Origin: a virus
Direction: 5' to 3' (one strand)
DNA: 28,094 nucleotides
IMG/VR virus record: IMGVR_UViG_3300027608_000123
Location: 1-28,094 of that record
The translations under genes and the position numbers were made by a program. The notes under the pieces were generated by a model. The model had not been told where the DNA came from. It did not search any database and worked only from the letters and a program-made list of their open reading frames with translations. This document shows positions 9,101-19,300 of this stretch, one piece after another. The stretch's first letter is position 1, and the number at the start of each line of letters is the position of its first letter.

Positions 9101-12100
9101 AGTAATCAATAAAGAAGGTGAATATGTTGTGTCAACCCAATTATCAACGTTTGGAGATAAAGATATCGTACCTTTTGCGTTTGAGACAGAGAAAGGATTT
9201 AAATTAACTTTTCTACTTGCTAATCTTTGTGAAGCCATATTTGTTGAAGTGTATGGCAACATAAAATAGTTTGTAAATCCATCATTGCTCCTATAAAAAT
9301 TCAAAGAAGAAATATAACTTGGTGTTGCATTATTCAGGCTATAAACCAAAGCCAAATTCTTCAATGGATAATTAACTACTGTTTGGCTCGCAGTCATTCG
9401 TTTTGTTCTGCGATTAACAGATGCACTAAAATCTGTTATATTAGCATCCGAAGCTGAATAACCAGAGAAATCATCAACCATAATACCATTTTTAAATCGA
9501 TTTAATCCATATGCATCAGAAATTTGCAATGAGTTGGCGTTTTGTTCTAATACATTAAGTGCTGTATAATATTCGATACGATTAATTCTGTTGTCTAAAC
9601 CAGCAATATCCGACATTGTATAACGGCGATGTTGAGTTTGTTCAATAGACAAGTCTGATAATCCAGATACTAATTCTGTTGGAACATAACTTGTATAAGG
9701 TCTATGTGTGATAGTTGCAAGTACTAGACATCCATCTGGTTCATTTGGTAGTAACGGATTTAGCGAAGGTGATCCTTCAATAATCTGCAACGATTTATCT
9801 TTGGTTAAAATTAATTTATCTTTACGGCCAAGGTAGTAAGAATAATCACAAATGAAACTAGATGAGTCAACAGGTGTCAATGCACCAAATCTTGTATCAG
9901 AAGGATTAGAATAACGGAAAACAAAATTTGCTTGAGCATTTTCTCTTGCTGGTCTAAAATCCAAACAATCTCTTAAAGAATATGTTGTACCATTTTTACT
10001 GGTGTATGTTGGAATTTCTCTATAATCATCTGGTGAATTTGAAATATCAATATAAGACCTTTTATTAAAATAACCATCACCACCCGAGTGTTTGTAATAG
10101 TCTACCAATACTAATAAATTACCGGCTGGTTTTGCAGCGCCAGGCTTCAATGTAATTGAAGCATGGTCATAATAACCATCTCTTTGTCCATCATCAAACA
10201 AATATCTAGTTGTAACATCATATGTTGAATTAGTAAACATGGATGTTATTGGTGCTGTACCTGAATCTTTGGTGTCAATAATTTTCCAAATTCTTTTTAC
10301 ATCGGAAAGATATAGTGATTGGTTTACACCTGGATTTGCAACACCAGCTTTTTGTATGTAAATTTGACCGGTAGAAGAATTGCCATCATCAACATAAGTA
10401 TAGGTATTTACTTGTGTTCCTCCAGTGGCCACAACAGTATTTGCATTTGCACTAACTAAATTTTTGATTTTTAAAATAACGCTGGAATTTGTTGCAACCG
10501 GTATAGTAGCTTTATATAAAATAGTTGCTGTGAATGCTGTTAAATCAGATGTGGTTGTTGTTAATGTTGCAAGTGATAAATCTGAATTCAATGCAATACT
10601 TCTACCACTTATTGTCCAAGGAACAATATCACCAACATCAAATTTGCTGTTTGAACCTTTAGATGTTACTATAATTGTAAAATTTTCTTCAACTAAATCA
10701 GAAGTAAGTGTGGTGTTTTCTGTTCCTATATGTTTAATAAGACCCAAATAACTTCCTGACAAAGGTAATGTAGCAGACAATGTGCTACCAGAAACACCAA
10801 AAGTAACACTTCGACTTTGCAAATAAGTTGTATAAGATGCATCGGTAATATCGGAAACATATGGCAAACCTATAGGAAAAACTAATTCCGGTTTACTTGG
10901 ATTTTCAAAAATAGTATCACCTGATGTTAAACTATTTTGTTTTCCATCATCATCAATTTTTGCTTTACCGTATATTGTTGCTGGATAAGAACTAGTATCA
11001 GCCTGTATTATACTTTCAATATCAGTTGTGTCAAAATTCAATACAAATGCTGATGTGGCATCTGGCGTTACACTCCAGGATTTATTTACTGTTGCTGTTC
11101 TTGTTGAACCAACATAACCTATAATTGTTCTTGTTTCACCAGAATTTGTTCCTGATGTAATTGAAATGTCTACACCAACATAAGCATCATTAACCGAAGA
11201 TGTTTTTCCATTTGTTGCTGGTAAAACAACAGCAATAGAGTTTGCAGAAGTTAATAGACCACTTAATGCTTGGTTTTGTAAGTCGTATACAAAAGCTTTA
11301 TAAATGTATGTATTGGCATCAGAATTCGTTGGACTACTTTGAAAATCTAAGCCACGAATATAACCCTTGGCCACCAACGTTGAATTATAAGTTGAGGTAT
11401 TTGTCGTAACTACATTTGGTGCAGTAACACAGTGAAAATCCGCTGTGTTTGATGTGGTTACATCAAATGTTTTTGCATTTGCACCAACAACACCAGAAAC
11501 AATAAAATAACTACCATAATTCAAAACTGTTGTATCATTGTTTATTGATGATGTTGTTCTAGAACGATTGGAAGTAATATTTAATGGTGCTGGATTCTCC
11601 ACACGATAACCACGAACATATGCAAGGCCTTTGCCAACATTCATTATATACTTATCATCATCATCATCATTAACTTTAGGTGTTAATTTGAAATCTTCTA
11701 CAATATAATCACCATTAGTTTCATAATCACGTTTAGCAAAATAATCATCAATGACTGCATAAACAGAACCATCGACCATTTTAAAAACATTACCATCCTC
11801 AACACGAAGTAACTCAACGAACAATTGGTCATCACCAAAATATAGAGGTTTAGTAGTTAATGTCAAACTAATTAAATACCTATCTGCACCTGGAGCTTGG
11901 TAATTAGATGCTCCCACAGCTGGATCCAATAATGATGAGTCATTTGCAAAATCATAAATGGTTTCGGTAATTTCCAAACCAACACGTTTAGAAGGTGTGT
12001 TGTCATATTTACCTAATATGATTGTTGTTGGTTCAATCTGTACAAAATTACCAAGAACGAAGAAAACACCTTTTGCAATAGAAACTACGGAAGATTGTCC

Positions 12101-12574
12101 AGTTGACGAATTTGTAATTGCTTGACAAGCTTTGTTGGAATTTACATCAAAGATGACATCATTGTCTGTAAATTGTGTTCCTGATTTATATACAACAATC
12201 AAAGTTGGTGGATCACCTTCTCCAGCTGTGCCTGTTGCAACAGCTGTTGCAATAACTCTTGCTACAACTGTTCCATTTGCATTTGTTAATAATAATCCTT
12301 CAAAGTCTGCAACATCTATAACAACACTATTGTATGTTGATTGTAATTTTATATAATAACAATTAAAATTTGTGGTAATTTGACCACCAGTAATTGGAGA
12401 ATTTTCTTTGAATATATTATTTGCAAATTTGGTAATTTGATCTTGCAATATTGTTTGAGCCTGTGTTAATTCTCTGGCCTGTACCGCCTTACCTGGTTTA
12501 AATAGAATTCGATGAAAGTTTTTCGCATCATCGAAATCATCATAGTAAGGATCAACGTTAAAATTTAAAGCCAT
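6197..12574 (-). CDS. Giant DUF4815-family baseplate or proximal tail protein
   Basis: At 2125 residues this is the largest gene in the window. Residues ~1-70 carry the recognisable DUF4815 opening: DPYYDDFDDAKNFHRILF, then PGKAVQARELTQAQTILQ. The family is a large virion protein of T4-like marine phages. An Asp run (DDDDD, near residue 305) lies in the first part. Near the C-terminus is a glycine/tyrosine beta module (about 6650-6895) like those in gp6, gp7 and gp8, followed by a final domain ending FAIKIVLVTND...DMRCIAL. It sits just after gp8, where T4 has gp9, gp10 and gp11, and just before the fibres. A role linking the wedge to the fibres is therefore likely but inferred. The ATG is preceded by AAGGGA overlapping the gp8 stop codon. 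No catalytic domain was recognised. Confidence 0.78.
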   Translation of the reverse strand: MALNFNVDPYYDDFDDAKNFHRILFKPGKAVQARELTQAQTILQDQITKFANNIFKENSPITGGQITTNFNCYYIKLQSTYNSVVIDVADFEGLLLTNANGTVVARVIATAVATGTAGEGDPPTLIVVYKSGTQFTDNDVIFDVNSNKACQAITNSSTGQSSVVSIAKGVFFVLGNFVQIEPTTIILGKYDNTPSKRVGLEITETIYDFANDSSLLDPAVGASNYQAPGADRYLISLTLTTKPLYFGDDQLFVELLRVEDGNVFKMVDGSVYAVIDDYFAKRDYETNGDYIVEDFKLTPKVNDDDDDKYIMNVGKGLAYVRGYRVENPAPLNITSNRSRTTSSINNDTTVLNYGSYFIVSGVVGANAKTFDVTTSNTADFHCVTAPNVVTTNTSTYNSTLVAKGYIRGLDFQSSPTNSDANTYIYKAFVYDLQNQALSGLLTSANSIAVVLPATNGKTSSVNDAYVGVDISITSGTNSGETRTIIGYVGSTRTATVNKSWSVTPDATSAFVLNFDTTDIESIIQADTSSYPATIYGKAKIDDDGKQNSLTSGDTIFENPSKPELVFPIGLPYVSDITDASYTTYLQSRSVTFGVSGSTLSATLPLSGSYLGLIKHIGTENTTLTSDLVEENFTIIVTSKGSNSKFDVGDIVPWTISGRSIALNSDLSLATLTTTTSDLTAFTATILYKATIPVATNSSVILKIKNLVSANANTVVATGGTQVNTYTYVDDGNSSTGQIYIQKAGVANPGVNQSLYLSDVKRIWKIIDTKDSGTAPITSMFTNSTYDVTTRYLFDDGQRDGYYDHASITLKPGAAKPAGNLLVLVDYYKHSGGDGYFNKRSYIDISNSPDDYREIPTYTSKNGTTYSLRDCLDFRPARENAQANFVFRYSNPSDTRFGALTPVDSSSFICDYSYYLGRKDKLILTKDKSLQIIEGSPSLNPLLPNEPDGCLVLATITHRPYTSYVPTELVSGLSDLSIEQTQHRRYTMSDIAGLDNRINRIEYYTALNVLEQNANSLQISDAYGLNRFKNGIMVDDFSGYSASDANITDFSASVNRRTKRMTASQTVVNYPLKNLALVYSLNNATPSYISSLNFYRSNDGFTNYFMLPYTSTNMASQRLASRKVNLNPFSVSNAKGTISLSPNVDNWVDTTYSPSLLITDPNLHIWQGSDTINTLSAGDWQTVSGTSTLLKTTSAVTGSSTRNVPNHGAFNGPFGNNVGYTERVTETTTTSTYTNVANQTQNNLLGKYTQLDNTYSLNNGYVTDISILPWMRKQEIAITATNMLYKTQVFSFFDTIGVDNYVRKTNIIELTNVTGTFEQNDVIGYFSSGTFTPTGVVIGIYDYPTTNNMRLYVAGDGKTTTYHNGLILQNANFNGDGVYQNRTAYGTFNSQTHSGGLIRTVGSTTSITLSSLATTSNTTYVGQTLYVTSGTGQGYYAAITAYNGETKVATLGTAITCAVNDIYSIGTFETNEEGSFYGIFTVPANTFHTGTRVFRMDNRINGNEGTITTFAEGSFYAQGLQTNKQNIDFGASPAGAKDTFTQVNKRDVVTQSTQAKVTKSFFYTPYDPVAQTFIIDEANYPNGAYISSIRLFFSSKPATDAASVTLSIVGTLNGYPNGVTLDNSIVTLPGFQIKISDTPQYLDSTTYTEFLFKSPVYIQAGTLYSFIVKSPSNEYNLWTASNGDTALASSVKNLSTDPYPSSITKISAAPYIGALFLSQNSQTWTADQNQSMMFTIERAKFDKTKTPTIRMVVPKKLPQRTLLENKVDYYSNANNMTNTTGSVTNTNSLIDAFNVTTTDFIPSSTSINYNYSATLQTGASTSAEYINPGKYGTTMYDHIHLDDNQGERLLNANSDTSFSLYAQLSSDDDAVSPMLSDAGTSLFAIQYNINNCELSNSLIAIVSGGTQYATGNTTVSISAPTGQNGQQAYVTPVIVGGVITEINFTNTGSGYIETPTVSIVTESGSASGASAIIAGETSKNGGPAATRYITKKVVLDAGFDSGDLSVYISAYRPVNTDILVYYKILNRNDTQSFDDGSWQLMTKTKNSNTLFSKNRDDLNEFTFAPGTGGVDQGYISYQSTNNGQIYNAFNQFAIKIVLVTNDKTSVPFLTDMRCIALPSNINSVLG

Positions 12575-12583
12575 TTTTTTCCC

Positions 12584-13951
12584 TTAGTAACCTAATACAA
12601 ATTTAAATTGTTCGATGCCATCAACACTTCTCTGTACACCACTCCTATTTTCAATGTACGACAAATAACCCGAATGAATTGCAAAATTTGGAGTGTTATA
12701 AGACAGTAATGTTCTTGTAATTTTTGAATTCAATCCAAATATTGGACCATTTTCTGATGGAGTTCCAGATGTATTTATTAGCTTAATTATATTGGAACCA
12801 ACATCAAAACTCAAAACAGTTGCAGTAAATGATGGATTGGTAGATGAACCTTGATAAACAACTTCATCCATACTAAAACCAGCGTCAGCACCAGGCGCCA
12901 CAACGATATTTGTTGTCGTGCTATAAATTGATCCGTTAGCATAAGTTGGATTAGATTGTCTTGTTGTCGGATTTATTATTAGTCCTAATTGATGAAAGTC
13001 AATGTCTGTTGGAATATAACCACTCTCATTGCCTTCAAATTGGCATGTTAACATAATGTGGTCGCATCCTAGTTCAGAAATTGGATCAAATCCATGGCCA
13101 CCGACTGGTGATGTTGCAACAAAAAGTGATGAATTGCCACCAAGAGTAGAAGTTATTGATGCATTAGCATAAGTGTAATTTGAACCAGAATTGGTAACAA
13201 TTATATCTAGTATTGAACCACCAGAAATATTTGCGGTTGCAGCCGCACCAGTTCCATCTCCTGTTATTGTAACATACACCACAGCGTTACTAGGATCGTA
13301 ACCTGACCCACCATTAACAACATTGATAACATCTAGACTTCCTATTCCCGCAGTGGTAACCAATGGATTTGGTGTATTTGATCCAATTGCCACTGGAATC
13401 CATTCATTATCCATAAATTTTAATTTTAAACCAGTGTCGATAGTATATATAAACTTCCATTTATAACCATCATCACCTTTGAATATTTTATTCGCACCGT
13501 ATGTACCTGGTTCAAAATATGGTTCTAATGTGGAAGGTTGTGTATTGTTATTCCATAAACATTTGAATACTTGGTCATATTTATTTTTAACATAAAAAGT
13601 TTTTCTCAAAAAACCATTTACATCTTTTTCAAACATATCAATTTCATCTGAAAAATAATCGTATGTTACACCAGAAGTCCAATCCACCCTTTGTATGACT
13701 GGAGCTATGTCATTAGGTTTTAATTGTTTTACTACAAATATATTTTTAAATATTTGTTTGATTGATTTTAAATCTGTTGTTGGTACAGGAGGATTCACAT
13801 TATCCGTCCAAGGCAAAGGTTTTGCCAAGAAACAATAATAACTGTTTATTGGTTCGGTTAGATTTGGTGGCACAACAGCGACCGTCCCATAGTACATCAT
13901 CTCTATTTGAGAAACTTTTGAACCGATTGTGAGAGTATTTTTATTTGTCAT
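12584..13951 (-). CDS. 8: Baseplate wedge subunit gp8
   Basis: This 455-residue protein matches the gp8 family in the segment WTSGVTYDYFSDEIDMF (91-107), FYVKNKYDQVFKCLWNN (119-135), then STLEPYF and DGYKWKFIYTI (161-171). gp8 is a structural subunit of the six wedges around the hub and, in T4, is a dimer binding gp7 and gp10. It is longer than T4 gp8 (about 330 residues). Part of the extra length is a beta module at residues ~205-282 (NGGSGYDP...GDGTGAAA), which also occurs in neighbouring wedge proteins. Only 17 bases separate it from the upstream fibre-like gene. That gap contains GATAAATA three bases before the ATG, which could be a late-promoter box or merely an A/T-rich start region. 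Confidence 0.88.
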   Translation of the reverse strand: MTNKNTLTIGSKVSQIEMMYYGTVAVVPPNLTEPINSYYCFLAKPLPWTDNVNPPVPTTDLKSIKQIFKNIFVVKQLKPNDIAPVIQRVDWTSGVTYDYFSDEIDMFEKDVNGFLRKTFYVKNKYDQVFKCLWNNNTQPSTLEPYFEPGTYGANKIFKGDDGYKWKFIYTIDTGLKLKFMDNEWIPVAIGSNTPNPLVTTAGIGSLDVINVVNGGSGYDPSNAVVYVTITGDGTGAAATANISGGSILDIIVTNSGSNYTYANASITSTLGGNSSLFVATSPVGGHGFDPISELGCDHIMLTCQFEGNESGYIPTDIDFHQLGLIINPTTRQSNPTYANGSIYSTTTNIVVAPGADAGFSMDEVVYQGSSTNPSFTATVLSFDVGSNIIKLINTSGTPSENGPIFGLNSKITRTLLSYNTPNFAIHSGYLSYIENRSGVQRSVDGIEQFKFVLGY

Positions 13952-13955
13952 GATT

Positions 13956-13963
13956 TATTTATC
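13956..13963 (-). promoter_or_regulatory. 8: Possible late promoter box just upstream of gp8
   Basis: The minus strand reads GATAAATA immediately before the gp8 ATG, differing from TATAAATA at one position. It lies so close to the start codon that transcription from it would begin at or inside the ATG, giving an essentially leaderless message. No Shine-Dalgarno is seen. It may be an A/T-rich translation start rather than a promoter. Confidence 0.3.
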
Positions 13964-13968
13964 TGTCA

Positions 13969-16359
13969 TTATGAACTATAGGCGAAATATATGCCTGCTG
14001 TATTAGCAATATTAATATTACCAATCATTGATCCATGAGCGGAACAACGATACTTGTAATTGCCAACAGATGTGTGTGGAATTCTCCATAATAATAATCC
14101 ACTTGTTTTACCTTGTGCGGCTGATCCATAAGAAATTGTTCCTGTAGGTGAAATGTGAACTAATCCTGTGTCAAAGTCAGCACTATTATCACCTGTTCTA
14201 ATATGAAATGGATGGGATGCAGAAACAGAAGCTAGATTAAATCCTAAAGTTGTAGCACTAAAAGTTGATATATTAGGATTGTTTAATCCTGTATATTGAG
14301 AAAAAATATAAGCTGAGGATCCGCTTGCAGATACATCCAACACAGTCGTAGCACTAAATGTTAATAATATATTTGAAGTAGTATTTGCAAAGTTAAAGGC
14401 TGCTTGTGCATTTGTTGCTGCTGTGTTAGATTTATCGAAAGCACCATTAGCGAATGATGCACCAGAATTGGCTGTTAAGAAGGCACCATTAGCGAATGAT
14501 GCACCAGAATTGGCTGTTAAGAAGGCACCATTAGCGAATGATGCACCAGAATTGGCTGTTAAGAAGGCACCATTAGCAAAAGATGCTCCCGAATTTGCTG
14601 TATCATATGAATTGTTGGCTTGTGTTCTAACCCAAGTATCGGTACCACCAGTATTTGCTTGAGCATAAGCTGCATTAGCTCTATCAAAGGCACCATTAGC
14701 AAATGAACCTGCTGAGTTTGCCTGTTCATAACCATTATTGGCTGTTACAAAAGCACCGTTAGCAAAAACTGCACCAGAATTGGCTGTGTTGTATGCATTA
14801 TTAGCTTGTATTCTTACCCATACATCCGAACCACCTGTATTTGCTTGAGCATAAGCTGCGTTAGCATGAGCATACGCTGCGTTGGCAAATATGGCTGCCG
14901 AGTTTGCTCTTAATGGTAACCAAGCCGCTGAACCGCCTGTGGCCAAATCTAAGGCAGATTGTGCAACTGTAAAAGCTTCTTGTGCAATTGGTTCAATAAC
15001 ATCCAATCGACCTGCTTGAGTGCCCGCCAAACTAAATGCAGAATTTGCTTTGGTCCATCCAGAATTTGCAGAAGTGAATGCACCATTAGCAAATGATGCA
15101 GCAGAGTTAGCTGTGTTGTAAGAATTGTTTGCCTGAGTTCTTACCCACACATCAGTACCACCCGTATTTGCTTGATCATAAGCTGCGTTAGCATGAGCAA
15201 AAGCACCATTAGCAAAAGATTGTGCAGATGTGATGTTTGTATTTTGTGTTAAATCAACACCTTGTGTAGTTATTGTGTTAGATGAAGCGCTATTGGCCAC
15301 CAAGAAAGCGCTGTTAGCAAAAACTGCACCAGAGTTTGCAACACCATAACCTGAATTTGCCCGGTTAAAAGCTCCGTTGGCATTTGTTGCAGCCATCACT
15401 GATGAATTGGCTGCTGTGAAAGCACCGTTAGCAAATGAAGCTGCTGCATTAGCGGTTACAAAAGCACTGTTAGCAAATGAAGATCCACTATTAGCAGTTA
15501 CAAAAGCACCATTAGCGAATGAAGCAGATGAATTGGCTTTGTTGAAAGATCCATTAGCAAAATCTGCTGATGAATTGGCCGTTATAAATGCACCGTTAGC
15601 GAAAGATGCGGCCGCATTAGCGGTTTCGAAAGCACCATTAGCAAATGAAGCTGCTGCATTAGCAGTTACAAAAGAACCATTGGCGAATGATGCACCAGAA
15701 TTTGCTTGGTCATAACTTGAATTGGATCTTAAAAATGCACCATTAGCAAAACTTGCTGATGACGTTGATGTACTAGTTGCGGATGTGTTTTGTGTTGTGC
15801 CGTCTGCGAAAATTAATGGTTTCTTCAGTAATTGAAAACCATCAGTAGACAGTTGTGCAACATAATCTGTATTTGATGTGCCACCAGCAATAAATTTAAT
15901 CGTTTTACCTGTTGTTGCAGTACCAATTACTAAATTACCACCTGCATCACCGGAACTATTACCCTGTGAATACAAGTAGGTGTCTAAAGGTAAAATTGCA
16001 CCATAATCAACATCATTATCAGTGGAACCAGCAATACCGAAATCACCATAGTAAATTGAATCTGTTCCGTTATTAGCTGTTACAACAAAATCTGATGAAC
16101 CAGAACCATTTTTATTTTGTAGATTTATTTGCAAATAATTTTCATTATTTCCAACAAATTGTGCAACAGTTCCAGGAAATGTAATTTGGTTATTGCCCAC
16201 ATTTAATGGTGTGTTTGCATATAATACATCAGCAAGAACCTTTGCTGTAAATCGGCCAGTAACACTTGTGGATATATCAATACCAACTAAAATAGTATTA
16301 GATGTGTTACTACCTAAACTTGTTAAAATTGGTAGTTGCGAAATTTTTACTGTTGACAT
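13969..16359 (-). CDS. Repeat-rich fibre-like virion protein with C-terminal cupredoxin-like domain
   Basis: A 796-residue protein lying between gp7-like and gp8. The N-terminus starts MSTVKISQLP, and residues ~70-190 form a beta-rich head domain (SSDFVVTANNG...YYGDFGI). Residues ~198-655 are repeats of ~14 residues (ANSGASFANGAFLT type), with longer inserts such as YAQANTGGTDVWVRTQANNSY. These are probably an elongated, oligomeric shaft. The last ~130 residues resemble a cupredoxin (blue copper) fold. They hold an HPF motif with H716 and the loop YRCSAHGSM with C772, H775 and M778, the His-Cys-His-Met set of a type-1 copper site. Copper binding is inferred from the motif; similar YxCSAHxxM endings occur in marine phage structural proteins. 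The ATG follows the upstream stop by 3 bases. A fibre, whisker or baseplate decoration is plausible; the exact place in the virion is unknown. Confidence 0.75.
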   Translation of the reverse strand: MSTVKISQLPILTSLGSNTSNTILVGIDISTSVTGRFTAKVLADVLYANTPLNVGNNQITFPGTVAQFVGNNENYLQINLQNKNGSGSSDFVVTANNGTDSIYYGDFGIAGSTDNDVDYGAILPLDTYLYSQGNSSGDAGGNLVIGTATTGKTIKFIAGGTSNTDYVAQLSTDGFQLLKKPLIFADGTTQNTSATSTSTSSASFANGAFLRSNSSYDQANSGASFANGSFVTANAAASFANGAFETANAAASFANGAFITANSSADFANGSFNKANSSASFANGAFVTANSGSSFANSAFVTANAAASFANGAFTAANSSVMAATNANGAFNRANSGYGVANSGAVFANSAFLVANSASSNTITTQGVDLTQNTNITSAQSFANGAFAHANAAYDQANTGGTDVWVRTQANNSYNTANSAASFANGAFTSANSGWTKANSAFSLAGTQAGRLDVIEPIAQEAFTVAQSALDLATGGSAAWLPLRANSAAIFANAAYAHANAAYAQANTGGSDVWVRIQANNAYNTANSGAVFANGAFVTANNGYEQANSAGSFANGAFDRANAAYAQANTGGTDTWVRTQANNSYDTANSGASFANGAFLTANSGASFANGAFLTANSGASFANGAFLTANSGASFANGAFDKSNTAATNAQAAFNFANTTSNILLTFSATTVLDVSASGSSAYIFSQYTGLNNPNISTFSATTLGFNLASVSASHPFHIRTGDNSADFDTGLVHISPTGTISYGSAAQGKTSGLLLWRIPHTSVGNYKYRCSAHGSMIGNINIANTAGIYFAYSS
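14385..15765. repeat. Alanine/asparagine-rich repeats of the fibre-like gene
   Basis: The basic unit is 42 bp (14 codons). Three copies at 14441-14482, 14483-14524 and 14525-14566 are identical, and a fourth (14567-14608) has begun to diverge. Elsewhere the units are more varied and interrupted by a longer TGGTDVWVRTQANN-type unit that itself recurs three to four times. All spacings keep the frame, which is consistent with slippage or unequal recombination changing shaft length. Confidence 0.88.
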
Positions 16360-16362
16360 TGT

Positions 16363-19300
16363 TTACCCCAATAGGATTGTTCTTCCATCTTCCGTTAATA
16401 ATGATTCGCCAACTTCTGTGGCAATCTCTGGTATATATTGTAGCCCAATTGGACCTAATATCTTAATTTGATTTGACGATACGGCGCTATTTGCAATGAA
16501 TTTTCTTTTTACAGAAAGTATTGAATTTTCATTTACAGCCAAATTTGTTGTTAAAACTAATTTATCATTCAAATAGTCTACTGTTTGAATTGTGTAGGTG
16601 TTACTATTCACTTGAACAGAATCACCACCGTAAACAATATCCTTTAAAGGATAACTTGTATTACTGTAAACTCCATTATTTTCATAATCAAATTGGCCCG
16701 TCAGTGATGTAATATTTAGTGTATTGGTACCAGAGGTGCCACTAACAACAGCTACATTCCCAAATGTTAACCATACATTACTTGCGATTGTGATGGTATT
16801 GGCTAAGTTATTGACTCCGGTTACCAATGATTTGATACTTCTACCACGATCCGATGCAATTTCTATAATAGTTTGATTTGGGAATATAAATGTTTCTAAA
16901 TTTGCACCAAGGGTATTATTAAATTTAATAATATTATTACTCTTATTGGTAAAACTGGTATTAATTGTTAATACATCAGATACATAGTTACCGAGATAAT
17001 AAGCTAATGCTTTACCGCCATATAATCCTTCTTGTGAATTATAGAACATTTTATTATTAGATTTTAATGCATAACGACCTAGCACTCTTGTGCCTGTTGG
17101 ATGTAAAAGATTCAATAATACATCTTTATATTTTGAAATTTCTTTTTCTAGTGTAATTTGATAGGTAAAATTATTATACTTATCACTTTGTAAAACATCA
17201 TAAGAACTTGGTTGTCCTTGTGTCGTTAGATATTGTCCTTCACCAATAACCAAACCATTCAAGAAAGTTGCATTTGCTTTTGCTGAACCATCACCGTAAT
17301 TTATAACACCATATTTGTTATATTCTCTTGTGTATAACGTTTGATTTCCTACGGCATCAAAATAATTATAAGTTCTTGCGAATTCTGGATAAGCAGAATT
17401 TCCCATTTTATAATTCAAATCTCTTTCATCAATTTTTAGTATCAAATCAGGATTTGGATTAGTATTGTAGTTAAATACTCTCAAATTGAAAAGTGATAAT
17501 TCAGAATTTGCATCAGTTGATAAACGGGATACCGAATTAACTTTTGCTACATATGTTGAAAGATTTATTGATGGTCCTTGATAGACCACATCATCTTTAC
17601 GTGGCAAATTGCCAATTGAAACATTTGAAACAACGATATCTTGTACTTTTAATGATATCGATGGTCTACTTTCATAATCTTGTCCATAATCTAAAATGTT
17701 TACTGTAGTTATTGAACCAACTCTATCTACAACTAATGAGAATGTTGCACCTGTTCCGAGTGTTCCAGGAACAAACAATTCTGCGCCAGATGCCTGTGCA
17801 TTTGCTGATTGTATTGTTAAACCTGGTATATATTCATTTACATAACCCATTCCGCCTAATGGATATAGAGGATAAGGATAACTCGGATCAAATGCATATT
17901 CTGTAGCTGTGATTGCGCCGTTCGCATCTACAGATTTTACGTTTGCGTATGCTCCACGGCCGGTGCCGCCAGTAATGATAATTCTATCATTTGCTTCATA
18001 ACCTACACCGCTCTTAAAAATTTGAATTGGTCCTAATATGCCTAGAGTCGCCAGATCACCATAAGAAGCAAAAAATTCATCAGCCGAATCGTCTGTTCTA
18101 TATGTTGATATGGCTTGCACTTGAGGGAGTTGAGAAATTCCACCACCACCGTTTTCAACAATAATGGATGAAATTGGAAAAGTCGAGAAACTAACAAATG
18201 AAAATGCGTTAGCTAATGTGGTGTTTGCATTTGCTGTCAAGGTTTTTGCAAAATTATATTGTGCATTACCTATGGTAATATTCCTTTTAAAACCTATAAT
18301 GTCTGTTGGTATAAAAGAAACATTTGCAATCGCATTACCAACAGAAGAAGCTGTTCTAATGATTGCATTAGATGCTAAATTATTGGATGATTGTACCGAT
18401 GCTGTGATGCCAACAATAGCTCTTGCGTTTACGCTTGCGCTGTAAGTAATATTTGTTATGGTACCATTTGCATTAACGCTGGAAACATATGCAATTGCAG
18501 CATCATCATAAATTACCGAATCGTTAATTTTATAACCTTTACCACCATTTACGATAGTGAATGAAGGAGGTAAAAATGGTGATATGGAACCAACATTAGC
18601 TTTTGCACCTGCTGCTCCTGTTATTCTAATTGTTGTGTTTGGTTTTGTTGAATAACCAAACCCACCATTTACCATATTGATGCGTTGAATAGAACCTTTT
18701 GTAGTTTCTCCAACAATCGCTGTAGCACCAATTGGAAAAGGAACATTTGCGTTTAGACCATCATAAACAACAATTGGATCACCTGGTTGGTATAATTGTC
18801 CTCTGTTCGTTGAATTAATTTTAATTTGACTAATTTGGCCAAGAATTTTAGCACGAAGAATTGAACCATCAAATAAAACATCTTGATTGTTATTATCAAC
18901 AATTCGTACAAATTCACCAGATTGAAACAATCTTTCTATATTGGAAATGAATATTTCTATTTTATCACCAACAATTACAGCACTTTCTATTGTTGCAATA
19001 GATTTAGATTCTTCGCCAAAAATTCTATAATTTTTAGTTTGTAAAAAATTATCATTGTTTGATAGTAATTTTAAACTTTTTGCAATATACCATGATCCTG
19101 CGGATGCTTTAAAAATTGCATCCTTGGTGTAAAAAATATCAACTTCTGAATTGTAGAGAATACGAAACAAGAATTCATATGAAGCTGGTGTGCCTTTAGA
19201 TTGATATAGTTGTTTCGCAACTTTTACTGTTTCTTGTTTACTTAATAATGAATCTTTTGGAAAATAAGGTAAAAAATCATTAGTGAAATAATCCAAAAAT

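Noticed and set aside
11653-11672. Short (TCA)n run as a simple-sequence repeat
   Set aside because: It is the codon run for DDDDD in the DUF4815 protein; too short to mark as a separate repeat.
14441-14608. Regular 42-bp repeats as a possible CRISPR array
   Set aside because: The units are contiguous, in frame and coding, with no unique spacers and no cas genes.
14423-15715. Plus-strand open frames with KAPLANDAPELAV-type repeats
   Set aside because: They are the antisense reading of the ANSGASFANGAF repeats; no independent start signals or non-repetitive domain.
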